Source of the DNA: Tetranychus cinnabarinus
Taxonomy: Eukaryota; Arthropoda; Arachnida; Trombidiformes; Tetranychidae
DNA: 64,000 nt
NCBI GenBank assembly: GCA_022266195.1
Contig: WHVY01000001.1
Location: forward strand, 21,018,001-21,082,000
Direction of reading: 5' to 3'
Each line of letters starts with the position of its first letter. Positions within the stretch are counted from its first letter, which is position 1. The notes below the pieces were generated by a model. The model saw only the letters and a program-made list of their open reading frames with translations, was not told the DNA's origin and ran no database searches. The translations under genes and the position numbers were made by a program. Shown here piece after piece: positions 35,450-47,363 of the stretch.

Positions 35450-35940
35450 GAACTGTTGGTAATTCAACTGTAAGTGTTTCACCGGGGATAAGAGATCAGT
35501 AAATCACCACACAGAATTTGTTCCGTATACTGAACTCCTGCTGAATTTAAAGATAGACTTCGGAGCCGGAGTACAGATACACCAGAGGTTAAGATGTTTA
35601 CCCGATTGGTTGGGTTGAAATCTAGCTTATTGATTAACTTGAAATTAACTTGTAATACAATATGAAGATAGATTGTGAGAGGGAAGATGAAGGTAACGTT
35701 GAACTGATTGGAAATGTTCAACAATCAGTAAAAGATTTTTACTCAAGATTTAAGGAAGGACAAAATGACTTAAAGACATCAAGAGATTCAACAGGCACCT
35801 TGTCTTGTTTTTACATTACCTTTTTATACTACAAGAAGGGAAAAGGAGATGACTTTGTTTCAGTTATGTTTGATTTAATTTACATCTAGAGCAAGAAATG
35901 TGATTGGTTGAAGGAGAGGGAAAGTTGATATGTCTATGCC

Positions 35941-36024
35941 TTACACAACTGTTTGGTCGCTGCAATGAGTTGTCGTCCCATCCTGTTAGAACCAACATCG
36001 GTCAATTTCTCCATATTGTCTCAA
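35941..36024 (-). pseudogene. Tc1/mariner-type transposase relic
   Basis: The minus-strand frame reads EIDRCWF, stop, QDGTTTHCSDQTVV, stop. The pattern CWFQQDG-x-x-x-H around a catalytic Asp is characteristic of the DDE domain of Tc1/mariner-type transposases; here the first Q of QQDG is a stop codon. Only 28 codons are recognisable, so it is a dead fragment. It lies about 500 bp from the fold-back repeat and may belong to the same decayed element. Confidence 0.55.
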
Positions 36025-37766
36025 AGTACGGATGTGCTAAAGCTTGATCATTTTTCAAACATAAACATTTGATGAATAAAAGCATCCTCACAAGAATCTC
36101 AAAGTCTTTGAATTCGAAACATCACACCGCACCTGAGAGATTATGGGTTACAAGTTCGTTGAAAAATGTTGGCCTGTGTTTACAACATGCCTTTTATTCT
36201 GATGGTTTTCTCGTCGTGATATGCACGTGCTATTTATTGAGCACTAAGTAGTTTTCACCCATTTGCAAGTTAAACTTTGCATTTAAGTTTAAATCCTTCA
36301 GTTGAAACATCCAGTTTGTTTCACCCTTCTAACCAGCGCTAAGAATAGGAAATATATTCTTCAAGACAGGAAATGGGCCGAATGAAGGAAGCGAAGAATG
36401 ATTCGGAACATTTCTTTTAGCACTAAATTTTTGAGTTTTACACCTCCCAATTAAGGTTAGAGAGTGCACCATTTTTTTGCCACCATTAGTGGGATAATTG
36501 ACCTAGTCCATTTACGGTCAGTCTAAAACATTGATTATAAAAACAATAATCTGATGGACATAATTTTCCATTAGGTTAACTAAAATTTAGTTGGATTGAT
36601 AATAAATTACAAGGTCATGCGTTAGAGTCGACCTCTGATTGACATTTTAAAGTTATTCTATGCCAATGCTGATTTTTTGCCTAAAAATGTTTGTTTTTAA
36701 GGATTATTCAAGCTATTTTATTTCATGTAGGAGTTTATTTGAATTAACTTGCAAAAAACTGATTCTTATTCTGATTCATCAAAAATTTAATTTAATGCTC
36801 TTATTAAAACGTTACGAGGTCAAATCATTGAATTCAATTTTACAATGAAGATAAACTGACTGAGATTGCGGAAGAGAACTTTGAATTGAACTTTAAAATA
36901 GTTCGATAAAAGTTGCCAGATTGAATATAAAATGTGAATGAGCAATGCTACAAAATAATGAGCTTAAAAGATTAATGAGATTAATAAATCTTGTTATTAT
37001 TAATTGTCTCTTTCATTGTTCCAGTTGAGTTTCCACAGAAAATCCAAAACAAAATACATTGAATTACATTGAATCATTATTGATTATAGCGCAGCAATTA
37101 ACTGTCTGATGATCAACTTTCAGTCTGGTGAACTTGAATTGTCATTCACTTGAGAAACTTGTTGTGAATCTGAACTGAAAAACAACAAAAGCAAATGCTT
37201 TTTTGCACTTTTTTCTTATCATTGTTCAACTTGGAATCATCATAAAAATGCAAATTAAAATGTCAGCCACAGATGATGACAAAGATGGTAAAAATGGAAA
37301 TAACATTTAATCTGATTCTTATTTTTTCATTTCCCATGCAATTATCATCACTTATTTTTACATTTTTTGTCATTCTTTTCTTTTCTCTGCTCCAAGATAC
37401 TTTCACTCAATTATCATTACTTGATTTTTTACTTGAAGGTAACTTTTCATGAATACCTTGAGACTGAATTCACTCGACAAAATCTTTTAATGTTTCTCTT
37501 GACTCATTGCCGGAATATGAATAAATATCAAAAGAAGAGTAACAAAAAATTTGCATAAAAGGAAAAAAAAGATTCTTTAAGAATAAATTGTTAAAATGAT
37601 TAAAAAGAAAGTTTGATTCAATTATCATTCAAAGTTTAATGAATTCATCATCTGTTTACGGTTAATTTCAATTCATATTTGCTTCATTATCCACAATCGA
37701 ATGGTTTCATTTCAAAGAATGTCTTTTGATGGTTTTTTGATCTTGAATGAAAATAGTTGAACTTAC

Positions 37767-38009
37767 CTGAAAAGAGGTAAAAAGTTGATCGACATAAAGC
37801 CAAATGATTTCGAGGCTTGTCGATAGCGATGCCAACCAGTTGGCAATCAAGAGCAGAGCGTAATGAACACCAAACAAAGGAACCAAAACTAAAGTCGATT
37901 TGAACCATTTACTGTACTTGTAACATCGAGAGGCTTGAGCAACTGATGAGGATGAAAACATTTTGAGAAACAAGACTCGAGTAATGTTGATGAAAAATAT
38001 TAAATTTAA
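37767..38009 (-). CDS. Class B GPCR, exon 7 (TM5 end, TM6, most of TM7)
   Basis: An 81-codon exon in phase 0, between 'gttttgcag' and a gtaagttc donor. It encodes NLIFFINITRVLFLKM (end of TM5 and ICL3), then KSTLVLVPLFGVHYALLL (TM6), then IIWLYVDQLFTSFQ (start of TM7). KSTLVLxPLFGVHY and the SFQ-GFFVA junction are strongly PTH-receptor-like. Cys and Ser pairs replace part of the usual ICL3 sequence. Confidence 0.93.
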
Positions 38010-41000
38010 CTGCAAAACAAAAGAAGAAGAAAAAGTACAAAATTAATAATTTCATTCAAATTACTTTCAGAATCAGATATTATCTTGAGAAAGGAAACTT
38101 GAATTAATAATAAAACGTTTTGCCAGATTCGTTGAACAAAAGAGGAAACTTTTTTTCCTTCAAATTGTTTGCTTTGTTTTCAAAACTTTCGGACATTTTT
38201 TCGTTCAAAATTAACTTTCGTCAGCAAAAGAAATTCAGAGAAATTCATTTCTATGCAGAATTTTTCCATCTTCTAATATTCTCCAAACCCTTTGAATAAA
38301 ATTTTATTCACATTTCCGCTTCTCATATCATTTCCATCAATCCATGTGATTACAATATAATATGCTAATCTTGTTCATTATTATACAGATATTAACACCA
38401 TGAAAAGGAGCAGAAATGAGCGAAGAAATGAAAAAAGTTTAATCAATGTCTCGGTGAAATTTATCGATGAAGATTATCGTTTTTTCTGGAAAATTACCAT
38501 TTTCTTGTTACATGGAAAGGGAGAAAAAATGAGTCGAAAATGTTGTCGTCGAAACGATGTGCATTTTGATGTTATTCAACATTTGAATAATTTTTGCATA
38601 AAAAAAGATTCTCACATTTGCCTTCTTAAAGTTGAAGACAAACAAGGAATCAAAACATAACATAAACAAGGAAATTGATATTGAACTTGATCATTTCATG
38701 TCGTCTCGTCAAGTTGAATGTGCAAATTGAATGAAACTCAAAGCGAATGTTGACAAATATTCAATCTCAAAGTGGCCCTTTAACCTTTTCGGAGACAATT
38801 TTTACTTTCACTTTTGCAAATTATCCAAATTTTATCAACACTGAAAATTTCATGATAAAAGACAGATTCTTGAATGTTGCTCTTCATCTTACTTTTCTTT
38901 GCCATATTCATTAATCTAATACTTTTCTCAATTTAACCATTCATTTTGGTGTTCGCTTGTTTGTCTGTGGTTGTCAGAGTAAACTTTTATTCTGATTCAG
39001 TCAACATGATTTACTTTGTTGTTGCTGTCGTTGTTGTTCATTTCCTCTTGTTTTTCCATGTTCAACTTGGTTCTCAGCTTTGAAACAAAACGAGAATTGC
39101 CTTTGACACAAAAGTTTGCTTCATCACAAAATAATATCAAGTTAATGGATGAAGGAGAAAAGATGAAAAGACAAAAATGTAATAATATGTCTGGATAACT
39201 GAATAATGTGACACATGATAAGCAAAGAATTTGCATATTCTTTACCAATTCTCATCTTGACCTGTTAATTGACGATCACAAGAATGTTGAACGTTCACGT
39301 TCGAAGGATAATAAATGATTAAAGTCTTCATAAAGATGCACAAATTAACTGTCGATTTTGATCCTTTCCTATTCTCATTGTTTAATCAAAATATTATTCA
39401 TTCAAACCATTGATATGTTCAACATGAAAATCAGGTCAAATATTGAGATAAACTTCTAAATTCTCTAATCTTTTCATTTATTCCTTTTCTTGTTTTCCTT
39501 CCTTCTCAGCTTACAAGAAAGAAAAAGTAGAAATTCTTTTCATGATGAGTTTGATGTAAAGAGGCGAAAAACTGTGTCATGTAAATAATAGGATTATCAA
39601 CAAGATTAAAGCCCAGGCAAAGTAAAAATAGTTGAACACAAAATTGTCATAACTATTGTTCAATGTTGGTTCATTTGGTTGACGAAAAGAAATTCATTTT
39701 TTCATCTTGTCTCTCTTTTTATTGTCAATATTTTTCTCCTCTTCTTGGCTTCAATTCAGTTTCATTTCAAACTCTAGACTGATTAATGTTTCAAAAGATG
39801 AAAAGGATCAACACTGTTTATAAGGTCAACTGGGAGTTTATTTTTTGATTTACTCCAGCCATTCAATTATCATTGAATCATAAAACAGACTGAACCACTT
39901 TCCCCTTCCCTTTGCATCTTGTGAGATAAATTATTATCAAAAATAGATTTATATTAAGAATGTTTTCCATTTTTGTTTCTTTTTCACCATTTTCTTGTCT
40001 CTTTGCGCTTCTTTCAACGTCAAACCAAACATAAATAAATATTTTGTTATACAATGTTATTCACTGTTCAACATTGATACACTACTTTTGCCCTTTTAAT
40101 ACTTTTACGACATTCTTTCACTTTTCTCATCTTCTTCTTGTTGATGTTGTTTTTCATATATTTTATATTATTGGCAAAAAGAGAGAGAGAAATGTTCAAA
40201 TAAAAGTTGAAAATTATTTTCACTCCAATTCATCCTGAATATGACTTCAATTGAATCGAAAGTAATTTATATATAAAAATGGTTCAATATTATCTCTTTT
40301 CATGTTTGCTTGAAAAGAAATGAAAATGAACTTGAAAATTGGAACTCAAATCAAGATGATCATGATGAATGTTCAAGTCAACTCGACTTGTTTGTAATGA
40401 AAATCATCTTCAACATGATTGCTGAAATGTGAACGTTTTTCAAATGAATCTTATTTCGTCAACACCACGTCTGCAAAATCGTCAGAGAAGCACTTTTCTC
40501 TCAACCAATATCGAATTCAGCATTTCAAGTTTCGATTTTGCATAAATCTTGAGACGAGTTTGAAAAAAACATAATTTTTGTCTGTTCATTGTTCAATCGA
40601 ACCCTTAACAACGAAACTCAAATTTTCACAATTTCTTTCTGATTATTGGTCGATGTCTTTATGCTCTTGACCTTATGCTGTTTATTTTTCATGTGCACAG
40701 AAGATCAATGCGAGGAGAAAATTCTGCCTGAGAATTCTGGAGTAAAGAGAAGAGTCAATATTTTTCGGCTATAAATCATTTTTCAAATGAAACATTAATG
40801 TTCTTTTAGCTATTAAATAATAACTAGTAATAAAAACTTCAAAACTGATTCGCTTTAATTATTCTTTAGTTGGATCAATAATCAGTCTCAAGACTTTCAT
40901 AAATGTTACAAAATCACAGTTTTAGTAAAGTCGTCTTTTCTTGAAACTTTACTCCAAGTTGTCTAGACATTCAATCAATCTCCAATTCAAAAGATTCTTC

Positions 41001-42099
41001 AACTTTTCCCTTAATTCCAGCAGCCTGGTTACACTTAATTATTCAGTTTTTAATTCACTTGACGCGAAAATAAATTGTATTCTCAATAAAATTGAACTTC
41101 TCTCGGGAAAATTCCCTTTTATTTATTATCTTCAAATGAGATTAAAATAATTTTATGACTAAAAATAAGTTTAACAAATTGTTCAATTCCTATTGTGATC
41201 TTGAAATGTTTAAGAGTTGATGCTCTTCTAAGCGAAGAAAACGAAAATTGAAACAAATAAAAATGTCGTTGACACAATTATCTGATCAAAATGAAATTGC
41301 AATCCCTTATGGCTTTGATTACATCGTTTGAAAAAAACATTGGCTTGAATATCAGTCAACTATTTGGAGTTTGAATTTAGTCTGAATGCTGACAAAAACA
41401 AATTACACTTTTTGACTCTTTTAGAAGATTATTTCAATTTCGTTGCAATGATAAATTACCTGAATGTAACAGAGAAAATTTCTGTTCTGTTTGTGGTCCG
41501 AAATCGAATTACTTTGTGCAACTTGACTAATCAAATAATGATATTAATAGATTATAAGTAGACTATTGAGAGATTATGGTGAAATGGAATACAAAGAAAC
41601 TTGAAATCATCGAATTAGCAGAACAATCCAGTTTGCGGAATCACTTGATGAGTATCAAGTTATTGGTATAATATAAGGTAATTGCTGTTTGATTGTCAAA
41701 AGAAGCAAGTTTTTTGCTCATGAAAAGATTTGGATAATTAGATGATGGATTGCTGATTGAGTGATATTCATAATTTAAAACTTCATTTTGCTTGCAATTA
41801 ACATTTGGTAAATTGTGTTACTATTTACACTAAATTTCAATTCAAGTATGTTTACAACATTCAAGTTAATGAAATTAATGAGATTTGAAAAAAGTATTTC
41901 CATGAATATTTTTGCAAGTTTGGTAATTGCTCAATCAACATGATTGATGAGCTACACCTTCAACGTAACGTTATTTCATTCAGTTATAAACTTGTTTACT
42001 TTTATTGTGGTTGCATTTGTTTTCAAACTTTTTTCATTAAAGATTGTATTTCGTTATGCTTGCTCGAAGCGAAATTCATGATGTAATCTAGCAAAAGTT

Positions 42100-42172
42100 T
42101 GGAGACGGCGAGTATCGATCTCGCTACCTCTCACATGCAAAGCGAGCGCTCTACCATCTGAGCTACGTCCCC
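42100..42172 (-). tRNA. tRNA-Ala(UGC), copy 1
   Basis: A 73-nt cloverleaf: acceptor GGGGACG/CGTCTCC with one G-U pair, D stem GCTC/GAGC, anticodon stem CTCGC/GTGAG around TTTGCAT (anticodon TGC), T stem GCGAG/CTCGC, discriminator A. The A box TAGCTCAGATGG and B box GATCGATAC are intact. TTTT follows within 5 bases as Pol III terminator. The 73 nt match copies 2, 4 and 5, but the upstream flank is more diverged. Confidence 0.9.
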
Positions 42173-42338
42173 GAAGATAAAGACAACGCTATGAAATGTA
42201 ATGATGTAGATTCGTTTCACAGTTTGTTTTACATCAGATTGCTCCCATTGATACAACAGAGAAACAGATAATTTCTTCAATATTTGAGGCTGCTTCATGA
42301 CTCGTGTCAAAAATGCAGCTTTCTTGAATTCTGTGAAT

Positions 42339-42375
42339 GAACCATGTGAGCTACGTACTCGATGATGAAGATACG
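42339..42375 (-). pseudogene. tRNA-Ala 5'-end relic
   Basis: 'accatgtgagctacgtactc' followed by 'gatgatgaagat' resembles the 5' third of the tRNA and its upstream flank, with substitutions; the rest is missing. Confidence 0.5.
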
Positions 42376-42742
42376 CTATGAAATCATGATAGCAGTTCGT
42401 TTGATTCTTTCTACAATTTTGCTTATTGTTATTGCATTGAAAATGAGATTTGAAGGTTAGTACTGAATAGGTTTTGGAGAATAAAAGACTTGTTCGTCAA
42501 CCATCCATCTTTGTTAGGAAAAGTCATAGAGCACTGGTCTAATGCAAATTAGAACTGAGCTTGTTTTACTGTAAATTGGCAAAAAGGTAAGCGTGAATTC
42601 AAACCACATGAAAACACTTATCCGTATAAACATGTTTTACACGTCCTTGCATTTGCATTTGTTTTGCATTCTCTTCCTACTTTTTGATTTCACTTTTCAG
42701 CTCATTAAAACTCAATTTAATGATATAATCCATCAAAAAGTT

Positions 42743-42815
42743 TGGAGACGGCGAGTATCGATCTCGCTACCTCTCACATGCAAAGCGAGCGCTCTACCAT
42801 CTGAGCTACGTCCCC
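42743..42815 (-). tRNA. tRNA-Ala(UGC), copy 2
   Basis: Same 73-nt sequence as copy 1, with TTTTT terminator four bases after the discriminator. It lies in a longer duplicated unit (about 42590-42850) shared with copies 3 and 5: 'GTCCTTGCATTT', 'CTACTTTTTGATTTCACTTT', 'GATATAATCCATCAAAAAG' on one side and 'GACGATAAAGATAATG' on the other. Confidence 0.92.
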
Positions 42816-43082
42816 GACGATAAAGATAATGCAGCGAAATATAAGAAAGTAGATTCGTTTCTAAGTTTTCTTGCTGTTGATTTAACTGTTTTGCATTGAA
42901 ATGATACTGCAGAACTTTATCCAAGAATACTGCCTAATTGTGGATGAAAGTCATAAAAGATAGTAAATTGTCTCTGAATATTTTGCATCGATTGCAATTG
43001 ATTAAAAATTTAAACTATTCTAAAGACGCTAATTAAATTGTTTTACTAATAGTTTGTCAGTTCACAACATTGTTCTGCTCTT

Positions 43083-43680
43083 GATTGTTTGTCAGGAATC
43101 TTATGATTGAAATAAGTTAGCAGTATAAACGTTGCCTTACATTTTATTATCGTAACAATAATCTGTTGAGATTTTAAATCCTTAATTTATAAGACTACTT
43201 TTTGTGGAATTAATTTACCTGCACAAAAGATTTTTTTCTCTTCATGGGATAAATATTCTTAAACAGAGTATTATTTGCCGAGAGACAAAGTGAAATGAGT
43301 TATGAATGGATAAACCGTTAAAGCACAAGCTAAAATTTACGACTTACTTGATTGGAACTGAGAAAAAATTACAACTTTTCAAAGACGCTGATTCAATAGC
43401 TTCATTAGCAGTTTACATTGCATTATTATAATATTAAATCCATAAAATCGTTTTTTGGCTAAAATCATAAGATTGAGATCAGTTTGCAATGTAAACTTTT
43501 CATCATATTCTGCATTATTATTTTTACAATAAGCTGTTGAGACTTAGAAGCGTTCACTTATAAGACTACTTTGTTTGGAGTTGATTTACCTGCACAAAGA
43601 ATTCTTGTCTTTCATGAGTTAAATATTTCAATCTATTCATACAGATTGCTTGCCGAGAAGAAAAATAAATAGATATACCG
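43083..43680. repeat. Tandem spacer repeat between tRNA units
   Basis: Two diverged copies (about 43083-43330 and 43440-43680) share 'AACAATAAGCTGTTGAGA', 'TTATAAGACTACTTT', 'TTGATTTACCTGCACAAA' and 'TTGCCGAGA'. A third copy lies at about 53333-53579 near the other tRNA cluster, so the duplicated unit includes this spacer as well as the tRNA. Confidence 0.75.
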
Positions 43681-43897
43681 CTAAAGCAAATGTTAAACTA
43701 CTTTGATTATAGAGAAGATTCGCTTTCTCATTGAAGTTTGGAGCTGATTTGGTTTTGAATTCAAACCACTTACCATCTGAATAAACACGTTTTCCTTGTC
43801 CTTGCATTTGCATTTGTTTTACATTCTCTGCCTACTTTTTGATTTCACTTTACAGCTCATTAAAACTCAAATTAATGATATAATCCATCAAAAAGTT

Positions 43898-43970
43898 TGG
43901 AGACGGCGAGTATCGAGCTCGCTACCTCTCACATGCAAAGCGAGCTCTCTACCATCTGAGCTACGTCCCC
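43898..43970 (-). tRNA. tRNA-Ala(UGC), copy 3, diverged and possibly inactive
   Basis: Differs from the other copies at two sites. The D stem becomes GCTC/GAGA, giving a G-A mismatch at its outer pair, and the T loop starts CTCGATA instead of ATCGATA. The anticodon TGC and terminator are kept. Either a weak gene or an early pseudogene. Confidence 0.75.
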
Positions 43971-45655
43971 GACGATAAAGATAATGAAACGAAATATAAT
44001 GAAGTAGATTCGTTTCCAAGTTTGCTTTGCATAGTCAGATTGTTTTGCAGCATCAACCTTATAAAACAAGGCTTGACTAACTGAGAACCCAAATAATTTC
44101 TGCAATAACCAGAGCTACTTTGCACGCCAAAGCTTTCTTAAAGGGATCAGTTTGTCTGAAATTACTGTAAATTTTCTAGTAAATAACAATATCGAGATTC
44201 TATTTGAGACTTCTAGAATTTTGTTCATATAAATCAAGCGTCTAATAGATATCTATTAGAAGTCTGGAGAAAAGTCTTTTGCATATTTCATTTCATGAAT
44301 CGATAATTTCCAATTTTGTTTATTGCTTCTAATTAACTTGAAAGTGGATATGACTTATGTACATCATGTTCACTTTGTGTGTTTTATTCAGACCAATTTA
44401 TTGCATTGAATCGCAATGTTACTAATACTAATTTTATAGCTTGCTTCACAACCGATTATCATTCAATTCCACTTTCATCTTGAGTTTTTGGAGTTTTACT
44501 CAAATAAAAACTTAAGCTTCTCTGATGGAATTTCAGTTTATTGATATACCAGAAATGATGATATCAACTATTGAATGAAATATTGACCGGTAACATGGAA
44601 TTATATTGATATTTATAGTGAATTTTCATCAACTTTCATTAAAAGAAAATATTTTTAATCAAAAATTCTGTTTTCAACTGGAAAATTTCAACTTATTTCG
44701 TCTCTTCTTCTCTCAAATAAAGATTCATGAATAGATGTTTTTATTAATACATTTATTTTAAGGTTGAACAGTTTGAGGGATGAAAAAAGGCAATCGATTA
44801 AATATTCAATGAAATTGGATCTGGTCAATTCACTAACGTTTACAACGGAAAACTTGATTATTCAATGAGGAAGTAATTGTTGCATCTTTTATGAGACGAT
44901 TCATTGCAACCAATACTTGACAGCCTTTCAATCCCAGTCTCCTAACCTTTAACCCTGTTAACCTAACAATCATTATTGGCAATTTCACTTTAAGTTCAAT
45001 CAGAAGCCAAAAAATGCCGAATACAAATTTTCATCAGCAGCTAAGTTCATAAGAAAACATTTTTTCATCAGTTTAACAATAAAAAGTTATTCAAAAAAGT
45101 GTTCAAATGATCACAGCCTCGATCTTCATATTCATCCCAAACTTTTGTCATTTTATCCTAACGGCAAGTGGAAGCTAAACCTTTGAAAGAACCTAAAAAT
45201 TGTCAAAATCTAAGAATGAGAATAAACATTCACTTATCATTCTTGTCCAATAGTCTTTCCAGTCTTTAGACTTCGAGATCTTCCAGATGTTAAAGGATGA
45301 AAACATTTCTGCTCAGATATGAGTCTTAGGAATGACCAGTACTTTGCATTTTGCATTTCAATCTCTTCTATCATATGACCAAAGTATGAACCAAACTTTA
45401 ACGTTAAAATTGCATTTATTCACGTACAATGTTTGCATCTTTAATCAAACACTGAAGAGCATTTATTTGAGCATAAATCGAAACCTTTTCTTTCAAGTGA
45501 ACGAAAGCAAAACAAACAACGAACTTTTTTTGTTCAAAGTTTTCGAGCAATTCTTAACATTTATCAATCATATTATATTGTTACCACAATTGAATCTCAA
45601 GACAAAATCCCATTTTCACCTTAAACTAAATGCAATGAGATTAAGAGCTACTCAC

Positions 45656-45786
45656 GATAATAGATATTGTAATTGGTCCTCTGATTATCCAAAATAAGGC
45701 AACGTTCTTATTGATCACCCAACAAAATGTATCCTCATACAGTGAACGAGCAATTATCCAGGGAATGATAAACAAGACAGGTAAAC
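45656..45786 (-). CDS. Class B GPCR, exon 6 (TM4, ECL2, TM5 start)
   Basis: A 131-nt exon between 'ccttctaag' and gtgagtag. It encodes LPVLFIIPWIIARSLYEDTF then CWVINKNVALFWIIRGPITI, i.e. TM4, the conserved ECL2 Cys-Trp that pairs with the TM3 cysteine, and the start of TM5. It begins in phase 1 and ends in phase 0, matching exons 5 and 7. Confidence 0.92.
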
Positions 45787-47206
45787 CTTAGAAGGTGTGA
45801 AACAAGAAAAAGGAAGAAAAGAAGATTCGGATTAAAAGATGCAATTGTTTATGATGGAAGCGAAGGAAAAAAGATAAAAATAAATGTTCTGAAATAATGT
45901 AACCAACATCAAGATTCCCATGAGTTGGTAAAGAGTTTGATTAGCCAGTAATTGTCATGTTGATGATCATTATTAGCATTGATATTAACATTGACGGCCT
46001 AATCTTTTCTCATGTTAATTTGAATGTTGTCAACGTTGACAAAAAGTTAAATACAGTAATCATGTTCAATAATATAATAGCAACAATAATAACAGTAATA
46101 ATAACCCTGAAACTCGAGATTGATTGAAACCCTTTTACCCACTAAATTGGGAATTAACATTTCACAATTGCATTCTTAATGGAATCATGTCAACAGGTAA
46201 TCAACATGATGATAGGTTTCAATGAGAATAAGAATTAATCTAATGTTGAGGAAAGAAGAGTCAATTTTAAATGTCATTCTTGTTCAGAACAACGTTCAAG
46301 TCAATAATTTCAATTCTGTATTCACTTGATTTAACCTCTTGCAACAAAAAGATATTCAAGATTCAAAAGTCGGCGAAATTTTGCATTAAGCAAAGATATC
46401 AATAAACAGGGAATCGGAGCGAAAAGATAATCATCTAAATGAAGGGAAAGTTTCATTAGCAGTTTACAAGGAAAAGTCAACATTGGATAAAAGAAGAAAA
46501 AATTCATTTCTTTTACGACAAAGTCAGTTCGAATTGGAATACTTCAGAACAAATGTTCAACTCTAAGATTAGAGAATCTTTCATTTCTGTTTTTCTACTA
46601 TTCTTAATGATAGAAGCTTGAAATCGTTGAAAGTTGATTTTTTAGGTTAATTTGCCATCTATCAATATCTTGCAAAGTCCAGGTCTGAGACAAAGAGACC
46701 TTCATAAGGTTCGTTCCTAAAAATAGATCTTTTTTTGAAAAATCAACTTCTTATGAAGTCGAATAGAAAATTTCGATAGAAGAAATTCAAAGATTTCTAT
46801 TTAACTTTTCGATATCTTTTGTTCGAGCCTCAGTTCTATGCACATCTCTTCGAACTCTTTACATCTTATATTGATGCAGAAAATAGACTAAGAACTTGCT
46901 GTTACAAGACATCGAAATTTACGAAAAATTCAATTCGATTCATTTTTGAACATTTATTCGACTTTGACTTTGGAATTTTCTATGAGTTTTGACGAAATGT
47001 CTTGCATCGATGTTAAAATTGACGATCTATCGATTGGGGTTCTAAGTTTATCTGAAAGACAAAAGCAACTGATGTTTTCATTCCCAGTGAAATTTTCCAA
47101 CTCAAACTGATTTCCTTGTAACACTTTGTAAACAAAGGATTGAATCGTCAATGATATTCATCAATTGGTAAATTTGGAGATTTGAATGAACATAAAGGAA
47201 ACTTAC
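45787..47206 (-). other. GPCR intron 5
   Basis: 1.4 kb of AT-rich DNA between exons 5 and 6; nothing recognised in it. Confidence 0.75.
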
Positions 47207-47363
47207 TCCAGCCCAGGATAATGTACTTGAGAATGCTTGAATTGTCATTGAAGATGTTGAAAAAGACTAGATTATGAAGATATAATCCTTCCATTAAAAG
47301 CCAATTGTAGTTGGCTAAAAGGGAATATTGCCAGACGACAATAATCAGTTTACATGATAGAGT
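47207..47363 (-). CDS. Class B GPCR, exon 5 (TM3 and start of TM4)
   Basis: A 157-nt exon between 'ttttccag' and gtaagttt. It encodes LSCKLIIVVWQYSLLANYNW then LLMEGLYLHNLVFF, the diagnostic TM3 of class B receptors (xNYxW-x2-xEGLYLH), with the TM3 cysteine. It ends KYIILGW plus one base, phase 1. Confidence 0.95.

Larger units (their letters stand above)
32357..37766 (-). other. GPCR intron 7, with fold-back repeat and transposase relic
   Basis: A 5.4-kb intron between exons 7 and 8. It contains a dispersed repeat with an inverted second copy (34794-35449) and a mariner-type relic (35941-36024). The rest is AT-rich without recognisable coding content. Confidence 0.7.
38010..45655 (-). other. 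GPCR intron 6, carrying a tRNA-Ala cluster
   Basis: A 7.6-kb intron. It contains three tRNA-Ala genes or copies (42100-43970), one relic near 42339, and two copies of a spacer repeat (43083-43330 and 43440-43680). No other coding content recognised. Confidence 0.75.

Noticed and set aside
35479..35889. Overlapping ORFs on both strands next to the fold-back repeat
   Set aside because: No recognisable protein; probably part of the decayed transposable element.
36018..36049. Minus-strand residues QALAHPYFE resembling the C-lobe of MAP kinases
   Set aside because: Only about nine residues match, a stop follows shortly, no other kinase motif is nearby, and the adjacent frame carries the transposase motif.
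42733..42924. 63-codon minus-strand ORF containing RGRSSDGRALALHVRGSE
   Set aside because: It is the translation of tRNA-Ala copy 2 in one frame; similar frames appear at every copy.
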